Source: Saccharibacillus sp. CPCC 101409
GTDB taxonomy: Bacteria > Bacillota > Bacilli > Paenibacillales > Paenibacillaceae
Direction: 5' to 3'
DNA length: 64,000 nt
Assembly: GCF_030518235.1 (NCBI RefSeq)
Contig: NZ_JAULSA010000002.1
Span: 186,001-250,000 of the forward strand
Shown here: piece after piece, positions 55,332 through 64,000 of the stretch
Numbering within the stretch: position 1 is the stretch's first letter
Layout: every line of letters starts with the position of its first letter
Made by a program: the position numbers and the translations under genes
Notes under the pieces: generated by a model
Databases searched by the model: none
The model's input: only the letters and a program-made list of their open reading frames with translations
What the model was told of the DNA's origin: nothing

Positions 55332-55635
55332 ACATTGCTTAGATCTTCGCAGCGGCGTTGAACGGAAAGCATGCGAATTCCATAACGGTCTTACACCAGC
55401 GAGCCGGGGACAGTGCAAGCCCGGACAGACCGTAATTCGCATGATTTGGCATTTCCGGGAGCGGGCGAAGTTCGAAGCGTTCGGAAAAGAGGAATGCGGC
55501 ATGCGGCCGTCTTGGCGGCGCCGCGCATTCAAGTAGGGTGGAACCGCGGGAGAAACAACGTGTTTTCTTAATGAATCACGTTTTCGGACTCTCGTCCCTA
55601 CGTCTGTCCATCAGGCGTAAGGACGGGAGTTTTTT
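55332..55635 (+). promoter_or_regulatory. T-box riboswitch leader, glycine type
   Basis: The T-box core AGGGTGGAACCGCGGG is at 55535-55550. The candidate specifier is GGC at 55448-55450 (TTTGGCAT), a glycine codon, and AGCGAGCCGGGG...GTGCAAGCCCGG near 55398-55425 is the distal Stem I. The UGGA bulge would pair with UCCA, matching the U discriminator of tRNA-Gly. The terminator follows: ACTCTCGTCCCTACG (55588-55602) with CGTAAGGACGGGAGT (55616-55630), then six T residues. Pairings were read by eye. Confidence 0.92.
55588..55635 (+). terminator. T-box-controlled terminator of glyQS
   Basis: 15-bp stem with two mismatches, loop of 13 nt, T tract to 55635. Confidence 0.88.
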
Positions 55636-55703
55636 GCGTGCTTTTCGCGTTCGGAAACCTCCCGCTCCGGTCGGCCGACCATTTTAGCAAAGGGGTGCTT
55701 ATG

Positions 55704-56585
55704 ATGAATTTTCAAGGCATGATCCTGACGCTCCAGAAATTCTGGGCGGATCAGGGATGTATCAACGCGCAGCCGTACGATACGGAGAAAGGCGCCGGCA
55801 CGATGAACCCGATGACTTACCTGCGTTCGCTCGGTCCCGAACCTTGGAAAGTCGCGTATGTCGAGCCTTCGCGCCGCCCGTCGGACGGACGTTACGGCGA
55901 GAACCCGAACCGGTTGTACCAGCATCACCAGTTCCAGGTCATCATCAAACCTTCGCCGGACAATATCCAGGAGCTGTATCTGGAAAGCCTCAAAGCGCTC
56001 GGCGTCGATCCGCTGATCCACGATATCCGTTTTGTCGAAGACAACTGGGAAAATCCGACGCTGGGATGCGCGGGTCTCGGTTGGGAAGTATGGCTGGACG
56101 GCATGGAAATTACGCAGTTTACGTATTTTCAACAGGTCGGCGGTCTGGAAACGAATCCGGTCGCGGTCGAAATCACGTACGGCATGGAGCGGCTCGCTTC
56201 GTATATCCAGGACAAAGAGAACGTATTCGATCTGGAGTATGTGGAAGGCATGACTTACGGCGATGTGTATCGTCAGGCGGAGTACGAGCATTCCAAGTAC
56301 ACCTTCGAGCTGTCGGACGTTAAAATGCTGTTCACTTTGTTCAATATGTACGAGCAGGAAGCGGCGCGCGCGGCGAACGAGAATCTTGTTTTTCCGGCGT
56401 ACGATTACGTGCTCAAATGTTCGCATACGTTCAATCTGCTCGACGCTCGCGGCGCGATCAGCGTCACGGAACGGACCGGCTATATCACCCGCGTGCGCAA
56501 TCTGGCGCGCAAAGTAGCGGCCGCTTACGTCGAGGAACGCGAGAAGCTCGGCTTCCCGCTGATCAAGAAAGGAGGGGAAGCGTAA
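55704..56585 (+). CDS. glyQ: Glycine--tRNA ligase subunit alpha
   Basis: Catalytic alpha subunit of the alpha2beta2 bacterial glycyl-tRNA synthetase, about 293 residues. The sequence [31 protein letters not shown], the class II motif 2 region [14 protein letters not shown] and [15 protein letters not shown] are typical. Two adjacent ATGs exist (55701, 55704); AGGGG at 55691-55695 fits 55704 slightly better. An in-frame start at 55638 would lie against the terminator and is unlikely. Overlaps glyS by one base. Confidence 0.96.
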   Translation: MNFQGMILTLQKFWADQGCINAQPYDTEKGAGTMNPMTYLRSLGPEPWKVAYVEPSRRPSDGRYGENPNRLYQHHQFQVIIKPSPDNIQELYLESLKALGVDPLIHDIRFVEDNWENPTLGCAGLGWEVWLDGMEITQFTYFQQVGGLETNPVAVEITYGMERLASYIQDKENVFDLEYVEGMTYGDVYRQAEYEHSKYTFELSDVKMLFTLFNMYEQEAARAANENLVFPAYDYVLKCSHTFNLLDARGAISVTERTGYITRVRNLARKVAAAYVEEREKLGFPLIKKGGEA

Positions 56586-58681
56586 TGGCAAAGGATCTGC
56601 TGCTCGAAATCGGGCTTGAAGAAGTACCGGCCCGCTTCCTGCGCGCCGCGATGAACCAACTGCGCGAGAAAACGGAGAAATGGCTGGACGCTTCGCGTCT
56701 GGGTTACGAACAAGTCGAAGCTTACGCGACGCCGCGGCGCCTGGCCGTGCTGGCTCGCGGCGTAGCCGAGAAGCAAAGCGACGTCAGCGAAGAAGTCAAA
56801 GGCCCGTCGCGCAAGATCGCCCAGGACGCAAACGGCGAATGGACCAAAGCCGCGCTTGGCTTCGCCCGCAGCCAGGGCGTGGAAGCCAGCGACTTTACGT
56901 TTAGGGAAGTCGGCGGCGTGGAATACATTTACGCCACCAAAAGCCTGAACGGGCAGGAAGCTTCGGCGCTGCTGCCGGAAGGTCTGAAAAACATCATCTC
57001 GTCGCTGACATTCCCCAAAAATATGCGCTGGGGCGCGTACGATTTCAAATTCGTGCGCCCGATTCGCTGGATGGTGTCGCTGTTCGGAGGGGACGTCGTG
57101 CCGTTCGAAATCACGGACGTGACGACGGGCCGCGTCACGCGCGGGCACCGGTTCCTCGGCGGCGAAGCGTCGATCGCGCAGGCCGGCGATTACGTCGAAG
57201 CGCTGCGCGCCCAGCATGTGCTGGTCGACGTGGAAGAGCGCCAAACGCTGATCCTGAATCAGATCCGCGAGCTGGCCGAAGCGAAGAACTGGAATATCGC
57301 GATCAAAGACGATCTGCTGGAAGAAGTGCTGTTCCTGGTGGAAACGCCGACGGCGCTGTTCGGCACGTTCGAAGAATCGTTCCTGAATATCCCGCAGGAT
57401 GTACTGATTACGTCCATGCGCGAGCATCAGCGCTACTTCCCGGTGCTGGACGCCGAAGGCAAGCTGCTGCCTTTCTTCGTGACGGTGCGCAACGGCGACG
57501 ACCGCTCTTTGGACTTCATCGCCAAAGGCAACGAGAAAGTGCTGCGCGCCCGGTTGTCGGACGCCAAGTTCTTTTATGAGGAAGACCAGAAACTGCAGAT
57601 CAAAGACGCGCTGTCGAAGCTCGAAAACGTGGTGTTCCACGAAGAGCTGGGCAGCACCGGCGACAAAGTGCGCCGTATCCGCCAGACGGCGGACCGGATT
57701 GCTTCGCTGCTGGGCGTAAACGCCGAGACGGCGCAGGATATCGGCCGCACGGCGGATATCTGCAAATTCGACCTCGTGACGCAGATGGTGTACGAATTCC
57801 CGGAACTTCAGGGCGTGATGGGCGAAGACTACGCGCGCAAAGCCGGCGAGAAAGAAGCCGTCGCCCGCGCCGTATTCGAACATTACCAGCCGCGCTTTGC
57901 GGGCGAATCGGTTCCGGCGTCGATCGTAGGCTCGGTCGTCAGCCTTGCGGACAAAACGGACGCGATCGTCGGCTTTTTCGGAATCGGCATTGTGCCGACC
58001 GGCTCGCAGGATCCTTACGCGCTGCGCCGCCAGGCGGCGGGCATCGTGCAGATTCTGCTCGATCACGATCTGGACTTGACGCTCGACCAGCTGTTCGAAC
58101 TTTCGCTGTCGGTGCATGAACAGGCGGGCAACCTCAAGCGTTCCGCGGACGAAGTGCGCAAAGACCTGGAAAGTTTCTTCGAACTTCGCGTGAAAAAACT
58201 GCTGTCGGAAACACTGCGTTACGATGTGGTGGACGCGGTAATCGCGGCGGGAGCCGGCGATATCTCGGCGGTGGTCACCCGCGGCAAAACACTGATGAAC
58301 GCCGTGCTGCACGTCGAAGATTTCAAAACGACGGTCGAGTCGTTTACGCGTACCGGCAATCTGGCCTCGAAAGCGGACGGCCGCGAAGTGAAGCCGGAGC
58401 TGTTCGAAGGCGAAGCCGAGCGCGAGCTGTACCGGGCCTGGGAACTGCTGCACGGACAGCGCGCCGCCCGGGATTACGCCGAAGAAGAAGGGTATACGAC
58501 TGCGGCCGAGGCCGAGCTGACGGCGCTGTCGGCGCTCAAGCAGCCGATTACAACGTTCTTCGACCGGGTAATGGTAATGGCAGAGGACGAGGACGTCCGG
58601 GCGAACCGGCTGGCGCTGCTGGCCGCGCTCGACCGCGAGTTGAAGACGTTCGCCGACTTCGGCAAGCTGGTCTGGCAGTAA
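56585..58681 (+). CDS. glyS: Glycine--tRNA ligase subunit beta
   Basis: Beta subunit, 698 residues, which binds tRNA-Gly and completes the synthetase. Family segments include LLLEIGLEEVPARFLRAAM at the N-terminus, FPKNMRWG, FRPIRWMV-type (FVRPIRWMVSLF), and GIVPTGSQDPYALRRQAAGI, followed by the helical C-terminal anticodon-binding region. GGAGGGG precedes the ATG, which overlaps the glyQ stop (TAATG). Expression of both subunits depends on the glycine T-box. Confidence 0.97.
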   Translation: MAKDLLLEIGLEEVPARFLRAAMNQLREKTEKWLDASRLGYEQVEAYATPRRLAVLARGVAEKQSDVSEEVKGPSRKIAQDANGEWTKAALGFARSQGVEASDFTFREVGGVEYIYATKSLNGQEASALLPEGLKNIISSLTFPKNMRWGAYDFKFVRPIRWMVSLFGGDVVPFEITDVTTGRVTRGHRFLGGEASIAQAGDYVEALRAQHVLVDVEERQTLILNQIRELAEAKNWNIAIKDDLLEEVLFLVETPTALFGTFEESFLNIPQDVLITSMREHQRYFPVLDAEGKLLPFFVTVRNGDDRSLDFIAKGNEKVLRARLSDAKFFYEEDQKLQIKDALSKLENVVFHEELGSTGDKVRRIRQTADRIASLLGVNAETAQDIGRTADICKFDLVTQMVYEFPELQGVMGEDYARKAGEKEAVARAVFEHYQPRFAGESVPASIVGSVVSLADKTDAIVGFFGIGIVPTGSQDPYALRRQAAGIVQILLDHDLDLTLDQLFELSLSVHEQAGNLKRSADEVRKDLESFFELRVKKLLSETLRYDVVDAVIAAGAGDISAVVTRGKTLMNAVLHVEDFKTTVESFTRTGNLASKADGREVKPELFEGEAERELYRAWELLHGQRAARDYAEEEGYTTAAEAELTALSALKQPITTFFDRVMVMAEDEDVRANRLALLAALDRELKTFADFGKLVWQ

Positions 58682-58984
58682 GACTTCGCTGCCGTCCGCG
58701 CCGGGCTTTCCTTCGACCCTCGATCATTCGGGCGCGCCGCGAAGGCCGGGCCGCGACAGGCGGTTGAATAGGCAAGAACACGATACGGAATCTTTCCCGC
58801 ACAGAGAGCAGGACCCGAACGCCCAGCGCGTCGGCGGTGTTTGTTTCTCTCGGGCGAAAGAGCGCGGCGCAGCACGGCCCGCTCTTCGCGCCGGCGGGAA
58901 GCATTCCGTTTTTCGCATAGACCCGGGCGTGAAGAAAAAGCGCAGGAATCTCCCGTCCGGTTAAATGAAAGGGGCTGAACAGGC
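58682..58984 (+). other. Gene-free interval between glyS and yqxD
   Basis: About 300 nt, GC-rich, with several short inverted repeats (for example GAGCG/CGCTC near 58861-58889) but no clear terminator, promoter or RNA. An open frame at 58764-58964 lacks a ribosome binding site and has no recognisable content. Confidence 0.5.
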
Positions 58985-59455
58985 ATGGAAACGAAGCCCG
59001 AAGGACCGCGTATTCTGGTCGACGCCGATGCCTGCCCGGTCAAGGAAGAAGTAAAGCGGGCCGCCCGGACGGCGAACGTTCCCGCCGTCTTTGTTTCTTC
59101 TTACGATCATATGCTGCGCGAGCAGAGCGGCGTACAGATCGTCCGCGTGGACCCCGGCAAGGAAAGCGCCGACCTGTACATCGTCAACCATACGAAAGCG
59201 GGCGACGTGGTGGTTACCCAGGATTACGGCCTGGCCGCGCTGGTGCTGGCCAAAAAAGCTTTTGCGCTGTCCGAGCGCGGCGCGGTTTACGATGCCGGCA
59301 ATATCGAATTTCTGCTCGACCGCCGCCATATCAGCGCCAAAGTCCGGCGCGGCGGAGGACGGACGAAAGGTCCGCGCAAATTTACGGCCGAAGACCGTGC
59401 GGTCTTTTCGGAAAAATTGTTAAAACTTTTACACGATTTGCAGGAGAAGTCATAG
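58985..59455 (+). CDS. yqxD: YaiI/YqxD family protein (UPF0178)
   Basis: A 156-residue protein with a PIN-like fold expected for UPF0178: ILVDADACPVKEEV (D13, D15, C17 region), the DLYIVNHTKAGDVVVTQDYGLAAL block and RHISAKVRRGGGRTKGPRKF. The function is not established; a nuclease-like role is only suggested by the fold. It sits 37 nt before dnaG, as yqxD does in B. subtilis. Confidence 0.93.
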   Translation: METKPEGPRILVDADACPVKEEVKRAARTANVPAVFVSSYDHMLREQSGVQIVRVDPGKESADLYIVNHTKAGDVVVTQDYGLAALVLAKKAFALSERGAVYDAGNIEFLLDRRHISAKVRRGGGRTKGPRKFTAEDRAVFSEKLLKLLHDLQEKS

Positions 59456-59492
59456 GTGCAGCGAATATTATTTTCATTAGAAGGTGGTTAAC

Positions 59493-61445
59493 ATGAGTAC
59501 GGAATACGGAAATATTCCGGAGGAAACGATCGATGCGGTGCTGCAGCAGCACGACATCGTCGAGACGGTAGGCAGATACGTTCATCTGACCAAACAGGGC
59601 AAGTACATGAAAGGCCTGTGCCCGTTCCATTCCGAGAAGACCCCTTCTTTTACGGTGACGCCGGATCGCCAGATCTTCTACTGCTACGGCTGCGGCACGG
59701 GGGGCAACGCCATCAAATTCAGGATGGAAATCGAAGGACTTTCCTTCCCCGAGGCCGTCAAGATCATGGCGGAAGAGTCTCATATTCCTGTCCAGAACTC
59801 CGGCGGCAAGCCGGAATCGCCTCAGGACAGAGAGACCGGACGTCTCCTTCAGGCTTACGAATGGAGCGAAAAATTTTATCATTTCTTATTGAAAAACACC
59901 GAGCACGGCCGTCCCGCGCTGGAGTACCTGCGCGGACGCGGCATCGGCGACAAGCTGATCGACCAGTTCGGCATCGGCTTTGCGCCGGACCGCTGGGATA
60001 CGCTCGTCCAGTTTCTCGACAAGCGCCAGTTCGATCTGGCCGAGATGGAGAAGGGCGGGCTGATTTCGGCCAAGCAGAGCGGCGACGGCTACGTCGACCG
60101 GTTCCGCGGCCGGATCATGTTTCCGATCGCGAACCGCAGCGGCAAGACGATCGCGTTCGCGGGACGGGTGCTCGGCGAAGGACAGCCGAAGTACATGAAC
60201 TCGCCGGAAAGCCGGCTGTTCAACAAAAGCCGGGTGCTGTACAACTTCGGGCAGGCGCGCAGCGCCGTCCGCAAGCAGCGTCAGGCGATTCTGTTCGAAG
60301 GCTACGGCGACGTGATCGCCGCCTGGGAAGCGGGCGTGCACAACGGGATCGCGACGATGGGCACATCGCTGACCGAGCAGCACGCGGCGATGATCAAGAC
60401 GACGGCCGACGAAGTGATCGTTTGCTACGACGGCGACAACGCCGGTCAGAACGCGGCGCTCAAAAGTATCCCGATCCTGGAGCAGGCGGGACTTCAAGTG
60501 AAGATCGCCATGCTGCCGCAGGGCGTCGATCCGGACGATTATATCCGGTCGAACGGCGGCGACCGCTTTACGAATCAGGTCGTGGGCGACGCCGTATCGA
60601 CGACCAAGTTCAGACTGTCGAACCTGCGCCGCGGTTACAAGCTGACGGAAGAAAGCGGCCGCGTCGATTACGCCAAAGCGGCGCTGCCGGTTATCGCCGC
60701 TTTGAATTCGCCGACGGAACGCGAAGTGTATCTGCGCGAGCTGTCGTCCGAGGTCGACGTTTCGTTCGACAGCCTCAAGCAGGATTGCAACCTGCTGCGC
60801 CAGGAACAAAGCCGCCGGGCGCCGGGACCGAACGATCCGGGGCCGGAATACGGCGCACCGCCGGGCGGCGGGCAGAGCGGACGCCCGGACAAATACGGCG
60901 GCGGCAAGTACGGCAAAAGCCGGAACTTCGGCAGAGAAGGCCAGGGACGGCGATACGGAAACGACCGCAAAGCCGATGCCGGCGAAGACGTGCGCTACGA
61001 GCAGAGAATCCGTCCGGACCGCAATCTGCTGCCCGCTTATCAAACGGCCGAACGCCGGCTGTTGTTCTTGATGCTGCAGGACCGTCAAGCGGCCGATTAC
61101 GTATCGCAGCGGCTCGGCGACGAGTTCAATATGCCGGAACACGCGGCGATCGCCGCATATCTGTATGCTTTTTACGCGCAGGATCGCGAGCCCGACAGCA
61201 GCCGCTTCATCTCTTCTTTGCAGGACGAGAAGCTGGAGAAGACCGTCAGCTCCATCGCGATGATGGAGGGGCCGCGCGAGTGGAACGAGCAGGTGCTGGA
61301 CGACTGCATCCGGGAAGTGCGCAAAGTGCCCCGGATGCAGGGGATCGAACGCAAGCGCGAAGAAATGATGCGCGCCGAGAAATCCGGGGATTTCCTGCTC
61401 GCCGCTCAAATCGCAAGTGAAATCATAGCCCTGGAACGGCAGTAG
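59493..61445 (+). CDS. dnaG: DNA primase
   Basis: Synthesises RNA primers at the replication fork. The 650-residue protein has the CHC2 zinc finger (C43, H46, C64, C67), the catalytic core, and the Toprim domain ([13 protein letters not shown] near 267, [14 protein letters not shown] near 310). Between core and C-terminal helicase-interaction domain lies a Gly/Tyr/Arg/Pro-rich linker (about 445-500) not normally present. I prefer the ATG at 59493, behind AAGGTGG; an in-frame GTG at 59484 overlaps that site. It is followed by sigA, the classical macromolecular synthesis pair. Confidence 0.97.
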   Translation: MSTEYGNIPEETIDAVLQQHDIVETVGRYVHLTKQGKYMKGLCPFHSEKTPSFTVTPDRQIFYCYGCGTGGNAIKFRMEIEGLSFPEAVKIMAEESHIPVQNSGGKPESPQDRETGRLLQAYEWSEKFYHFLLKNTEHGRPALEYLRGRGIGDKLIDQFGIGFAPDRWDTLVQFLDKRQFDLAEMEKGGLISAKQSGDGYVDRFRGRIMFPIANRSGKTIAFAGRVLGEGQPKYMNSPESRLFNKSRVLYNFGQARSAVRKQRQAILFEGYGDVIAAWEAGVHNGIATMGTSLTEQHAAMIKTTADEVIVCYDGDNAGQNAALKSIPILEQAGLQVKIAMLPQGVDPDDYIRSNGGDRFTNQVVGDAVSTTKFRLSNLRRGYKLTEESGRVDYAKAALPVIAALNSPTEREVYLRELSSEVDVSFDSLKQDCNLLRQEQSRRAPGPNDPGPEYGAPPGGGQSGRPDKYGGGKYGKSRNFGREGQGRRYGNDRKADAGEDVRYEQRIRPDRNLLPAYQTAERRLLFLMLQDRQAADYVSQRLGDEFNMPEHAAIAAYLYAFYAQDREPDSSRFISSLQDEKLEKTVSSIAMMEGPREWNEQVLDDCIREVRKVPRMQGIERKREEMMRAEKSGDFLLAAQIASEIIALERQ

Positions 61446-61489
61446 CGAACGAGCAGTCGGTTCGAACTCCGGGGAGGAGGGAGTCTGGA

Positions 61490-62617
61490 ATGGCGAACGA
61501 GCAACATACGGAATTGGAAGGCGAACTGACCCTTGAGCAGGTAAAAGAACAGTTGATCGAACTCGGCAAAAAGAGATCCCATCTCAGCTACAAAGAGATT
61601 GCCGAGAAGCTGTCGCCGTTCGATCAGGACCCCGAGCAGATCGACGAGTTCTACGAGCAGCTCGGCGACCTGGGTATCGAGGTCGGGGACGAAAGCGACG
61701 AGGAGGAAGAACGCTCGCGGCCGAGAAACGATCAGGAAGGCGGCGACGAGTACGAGATGGAAGACGATCTCGCGCTTCCGCCGGGCATCAAGATCAACGA
61801 TCCGGTGCGCATGTATCTCAAAGAGATCGGCCGCGTTCCCCTGCTGTCCGCCGACGACGAAGTGGAATTGGCGAAGCGCATCAAGGAAGGCGACGAAGAA
61901 GCGAAGCGCCGGCTGGCGGAAGCCAACCTGCGGCTCGTGGTCAGCATCGCCAAGCGCTACGTCGGCCGGGGCATGCTCTTCCTCGATCTGATTCAGGAAG
62001 GCAATATGGGCCTGATCAAAGCCGTGGAGAAGTTCGACTACAAGAAGGGCTTCAAATTCAGTACGTACGCTACCTGGTGGATCCGCCAGGCCATTACCCG
62101 GGCCATCGCCGACCAGGCCCGTACCATCCGGATTCCGGTGCATATGGTCGAAACGATCAACAAGCTGATTCGCGTTTCCCGCCAGCTTTTGCAGGAATTC
62201 GGGCGGGAACCGACGCCGGAAGAAATCGCCGCCGAGATGGAGCTCAGCGTGGAGAAAGTGCGCGAGATTATGAAGATCGCGCAGGAACCGGTCTCGCTGG
62301 AAACGCCGATCGGCGAAGAAGACGATTCCCATCTGGGCGACTTTATCGAAGACCAGGAAGCGCTGGCGCCGGCCGACGCGGCCGCTTACGAACTGCTCAA
62401 AGAGCAGCTCGAAGACGTGCTCGATACGCTGACCGAGCGCGAAGAGAATGTGCTTCGCCTGCGCTTCGGCCTGGACGACGGCCGTACCCGCACGCTGGAG
62501 GAAGTCGGCAAAGTGTTCGGCGTTACCCGCGAACGCATTCGCCAGATCGAAGCCAAAGCGCTGCGCAAGCTGCGCCATCCGAGCCGCAGCAAACGGCTCA
62601 AAGATTTCCTGGAGTAG
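61490..62617 (+). CDS. sigA: RNA polymerase sigma factor SigA (RpoD)
   Basis: Primary sigma factor, 375 residues. Region 1.1 is present in short form ([20 protein letters not shown]), then an acidic spacer, region 1.2 ([16 protein letters not shown]), region 2 ([41 protein letters not shown]), region 3 and region 4 with the -35 helix-turn-helix [20 protein letters not shown]. Its length is normal for Firmicutes. GGGAGGAGGGAG precedes the ATG. Confidence 0.98.
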   Translation: MANEQHTELEGELTLEQVKEQLIELGKKRSHLSYKEIAEKLSPFDQDPEQIDEFYEQLGDLGIEVGDESDEEEERSRPRNDQEGGDEYEMEDDLALPPGIKINDPVRMYLKEIGRVPLLSADDEVELAKRIKEGDEEAKRRLAEANLRLVVSIAKRYVGRGMLFLDLIQEGNMGLIKAVEKFDYKKGFKFSTYATWWIRQAITRAIADQARTIRIPVHMVETINKLIRVSRQLLQEFGREPTPEEIAAEMELSVEKVREIMKIAQEPVSLETPIGEEDDSHLGDFIEDQEALAPADAAAYELLKEQLEDVLDTLTEREENVLRLRFGLDDGRTRTLEEVGKVFGVTRERIRQIEAKALRKLRHPSRSKRLKDFLE

Positions 62618-62657
62618 AGCCGCGACTCCCGTTCGGGGCTCCGAGAACCCGATAATC

Positions 62658-62692
62658 AAGGCCGCCGGAGCAGCGCTCCGGCGGCCTTTTTT
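62658..62692 (+). terminator. Intrinsic terminator of dnaG-sigA
   Basis: GGCCGCCGGAGC (62660-62671), 3-nt loop, GCTCCGGCGGCC (62675-62686), then six T residues. Confidence 0.95.
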
Positions 62693-62909
62693 CGCGGCGA
62701 AACGTTCGAAAGTCCCGGAATTCCATGTAAAGCGCGGGATAGGCGAATCGGCTTTTTGCGGGTACAATAAAGCGGGAACGCGGGCGGAACCCGCCGCGCA
62801 CCCGGGAAAACGGATCGGCCCGGCGGCCGGCGGGCCCGCTTAATCGGTACGCGGCAATCTGCCGATATAGGAAGAAAGAGAGCGGCTTTGGCCCGAAGGA
62901 GGAGCACTT

Positions 62910-63743
62910 TTGGAACGGGAGAAAAAAAAGGTCATCGTCACCGAAATCGAGAATTGGCGCAAAAGCAAACTTTTACCCGAACATTACTGCGATTTTTTGT
63001 TAAACTTATATGACGACGAAGCGACGCAGAAAAAAAAGGGCACGATGTCGGTCGCCGCGCTCCAGCAGGGCAATTTCAAATTGTGGGCGCTTTCGTTCGT
63101 GACGATTGCGCTGATTTTCCTGATCGGCTTTTATTTCCCGATTCTGTCCTGGCCGTTTCAGGCCGCGGGCATCGCGGCGCTGGCTTCGTTCTGCTACGGG
63201 CTCGGTACATACGCGAAAGGCAAAGCGTGGATGGGCGGCATGGGCGGGCAGATGCTGTACGCGGCCGGCAGCCTGGTGATGCTCGGTCTGGGCGCGTGGA
63301 TGATTCGCATGAACGGCTGGCCGGAAGACACGTCGATGCTGGGTCTGATCGCCGTTTGCGCCGTGGTGTGGCTGGGCGTCGGCATGACCGTTCCGAGCGG
63401 GCTGCTGCATTACTGCGGCTGGGGAGCGCTGATTCTGCTGTACGCCAAATTCTTCGGTCAGGTCAATCCGGGGGCTTCGTGGCCGCTGCTGCAGCTGCTC
63501 TGGATTCCGCTGAGCGCGCTGCTGCTGTGGCTGAGCTGGCTGGCGCATCATAAAGCGAAAAGATTCGCGGCGATTTACTTTGCGGTCGGCGTGACGCTCT
63601 GGTTTATGCCGGAGCTCGACGATCTGCTGCTGCGCCACAATGCGCCGGACGGTATCGTTTTGCTGCTGCTCGGCAAGCTGGCGCTGGCTTTTATTCTGTT
63701 GTTCTTTTGGCGAAAAAAATGGATTGCGTGGGTGTCTGTATGA
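62910..63743 (+). CDS. Polytopic membrane protein of unknown function
   Basis: A 277-residue protein with a charged N-terminal cytosolic part (about 1-50, EREKKKVIVTEIENWRKSK, which ends in YCDFLLNLYDDE) and about eight membrane segments after it. There are no catalytic motifs that I recognise. The start is TTG with AAGGAGG 7 nt upstream. It overlaps trmK by 4 nt (ATGA), so it is translationally coupled to a tRNA methyltransferase gene, an arrangement seen in Paenibacillaceae downstream of sigA. Confidence 0.85.
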   Translation: MEREKKKVIVTEIENWRKSKLLPEHYCDFLLNLYDDEATQKKKGTMSVAALQQGNFKLWALSFVTIALIFLIGFYFPILSWPFQAAGIAALASFCYGLGTYAKGKAWMGGMGGQMLYAAGSLVMLGLGAWMIRMNGWPEDTSMLGLIAVCAVVWLGVGMTVPSGLLHYCGWGALILLYAKFFGQVNPGASWPLLQLLWIPLSALLLWLSWLAHHKAKRFAAIYFAVGVTLWFMPELDDLLLRHNAPDGIVLLLLGKLALAFILLFFWRKKWIAWVSV

Positions 63744-64000
63744 AATTGTCTGTACGTTTGAATACGATTTGCGACCGGATTCCGGCGGGCAGCCGCCTGG
63801 CGGATATCGGGTCGGATCATGCGCTGCTGCCGACGTATGCGGTGCTTGAAGGCAAAGCGGATTTCGCCGTGGCCGGCGAAGTCAACCGGGGACCGTTCGA
63901 CGCGGCGAGCAAACAGGTGGCGGAAACGGGCCTGGGACAAAAGGTTTCCGTCCGGCTCGGCGACGGGCTGGCGGCGATCGAAGCCGGCGAAGTGGACGTG
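63740..64000 (+). CDS. trmK: tRNA (adenine(22)-N(1))-methyltransferase TrmK, 5' part
   Basis: The first 87 codons are in the window; the 3' end is cut. The start (KLSVRLNTICDRIP) and the SAM-binding motif RLADIGSDHALLPTYAV, followed by AGEVNRGPFDAASKQV, match TrmK, which makes m1A22 in tRNA. The ATG overlaps the upstream stop codon. Confidence 0.93.
   Translation, partial: MKLSVRLNTICDRIPAGSRLADIGSDHALLPTYAVLEGKADFAVAGEVNRGPFDAASKQVAETGLGQKVSVRLGDGLAAIEAGEVDV

Noticed and set aside
58764-58964. 66-codon open frame between glyS and yqxD
   Set aside because: No ribosome binding site at proper distance, charged random-like composition, no recognisable similarity.

Overview
The window is a stretch of conserved chromosome from a high-GC Gram-positive of the Bacillales, most likely a Paenibacillaceae member (Paenibacillus or a Saccharibacillus-like relative). 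The evidence is the B. subtilis-type gene order (comEA-comEB-comEC-holA-rpsT-lepA-hemW-hrcA-grpE-dnaK-dnaJ-prmA-rsmE-mtaB ... rpsU-yqeY-nfeD-floA-yqfB-phoH-yqfF-ybeY-dgkA-cdd-era-recO-glyQ-glyS-yqxD-dnaG-sigA-trmK), T-box leaders, a perfect CIRCE element, a SigmaW-type promoter, strong GGAGG ribosome binding sites and frequent GTG/TTG starts. I see no rRNA, tRNA, prophage, insertion sequence or CRISPR array. Genus is inference.

Layout. 1-984 is the 5' part of a HEAT-like repeat protein read leftward. 1080-3942 is leuS behind a leucine T-box. 4213-8420 holds the DNA-uptake genes comEA, comEB and comEC. 8751-10757 is an ECF sigma factor of the SigW type with its membrane anti-sigma partner. 10890-15699 holds holA, rpsT (leftward), lepA and hemW. 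16081-21881 is a GNAT gene followed by the CIRCE-controlled heat-shock cluster hrcA-grpE-dnaK-dnaJ. 21882-22460 is a repeat-rich, gene-free interval. 22461-24456 is a marR-MFS efflux pair, the most accessory-looking part of the window. 24554-31725 holds a zinc-ribbon/PH protein, prmA, an M50 protease, rsmE, mtaB, a Nudix hydrolase, an RlmI-type methyltransferase and a small membrane protein. 31846-44302 is the recombination block addB-addA-sbcD-sbcC. 44303-44686 contains a possible unannotated small RNA unit. 44687-63743 is the HIT gene, rpsU (57 codons), yqeY, the SigW-type nfeD-floA-yqfB operon, the phoH-to-recO operon, glyQS behind a glycine T-box, and the macromolecular synthesis genes yqxD-dnaG-sigA. 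A membrane protein and the start of trmK close the window.

How it fits together. The two T-boxes each match their synthetase in both the candidate specifier codon and the UGGN bulge. The sigma factor near 8.8 kb and the TGAAAC-N16-CGTA promoter at 45958 suggest a regulator and one of its targets (membrane-fluidity proteins NfeD/FloA) in the same 64 kb. HrcA represses its own operon through CIRCE. The MarR protein probably represses its own efflux operon through a large symmetric operator at 22375-22416.

The unusual material is mostly non-coding: the candidate small RNA at 44417-44537 with a CRP/FNR/Rex-like palindrome centred at -41.5, the five exact 32-bp tandem repeats plus a nested 107-nt hairpin at 21987-22340, a 7-bp tandem repeat between grpE and dnaK, and several GC-rich hairpins without U tracts. 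Several core proteins (ComEA, ComEC, anti-sigma, SbcC, DnaG) carry unusually long low-complexity segments. I do not see a clearly new multi-gene system; the best candidates for undescribed biology are the RNA unit and the repeat region.
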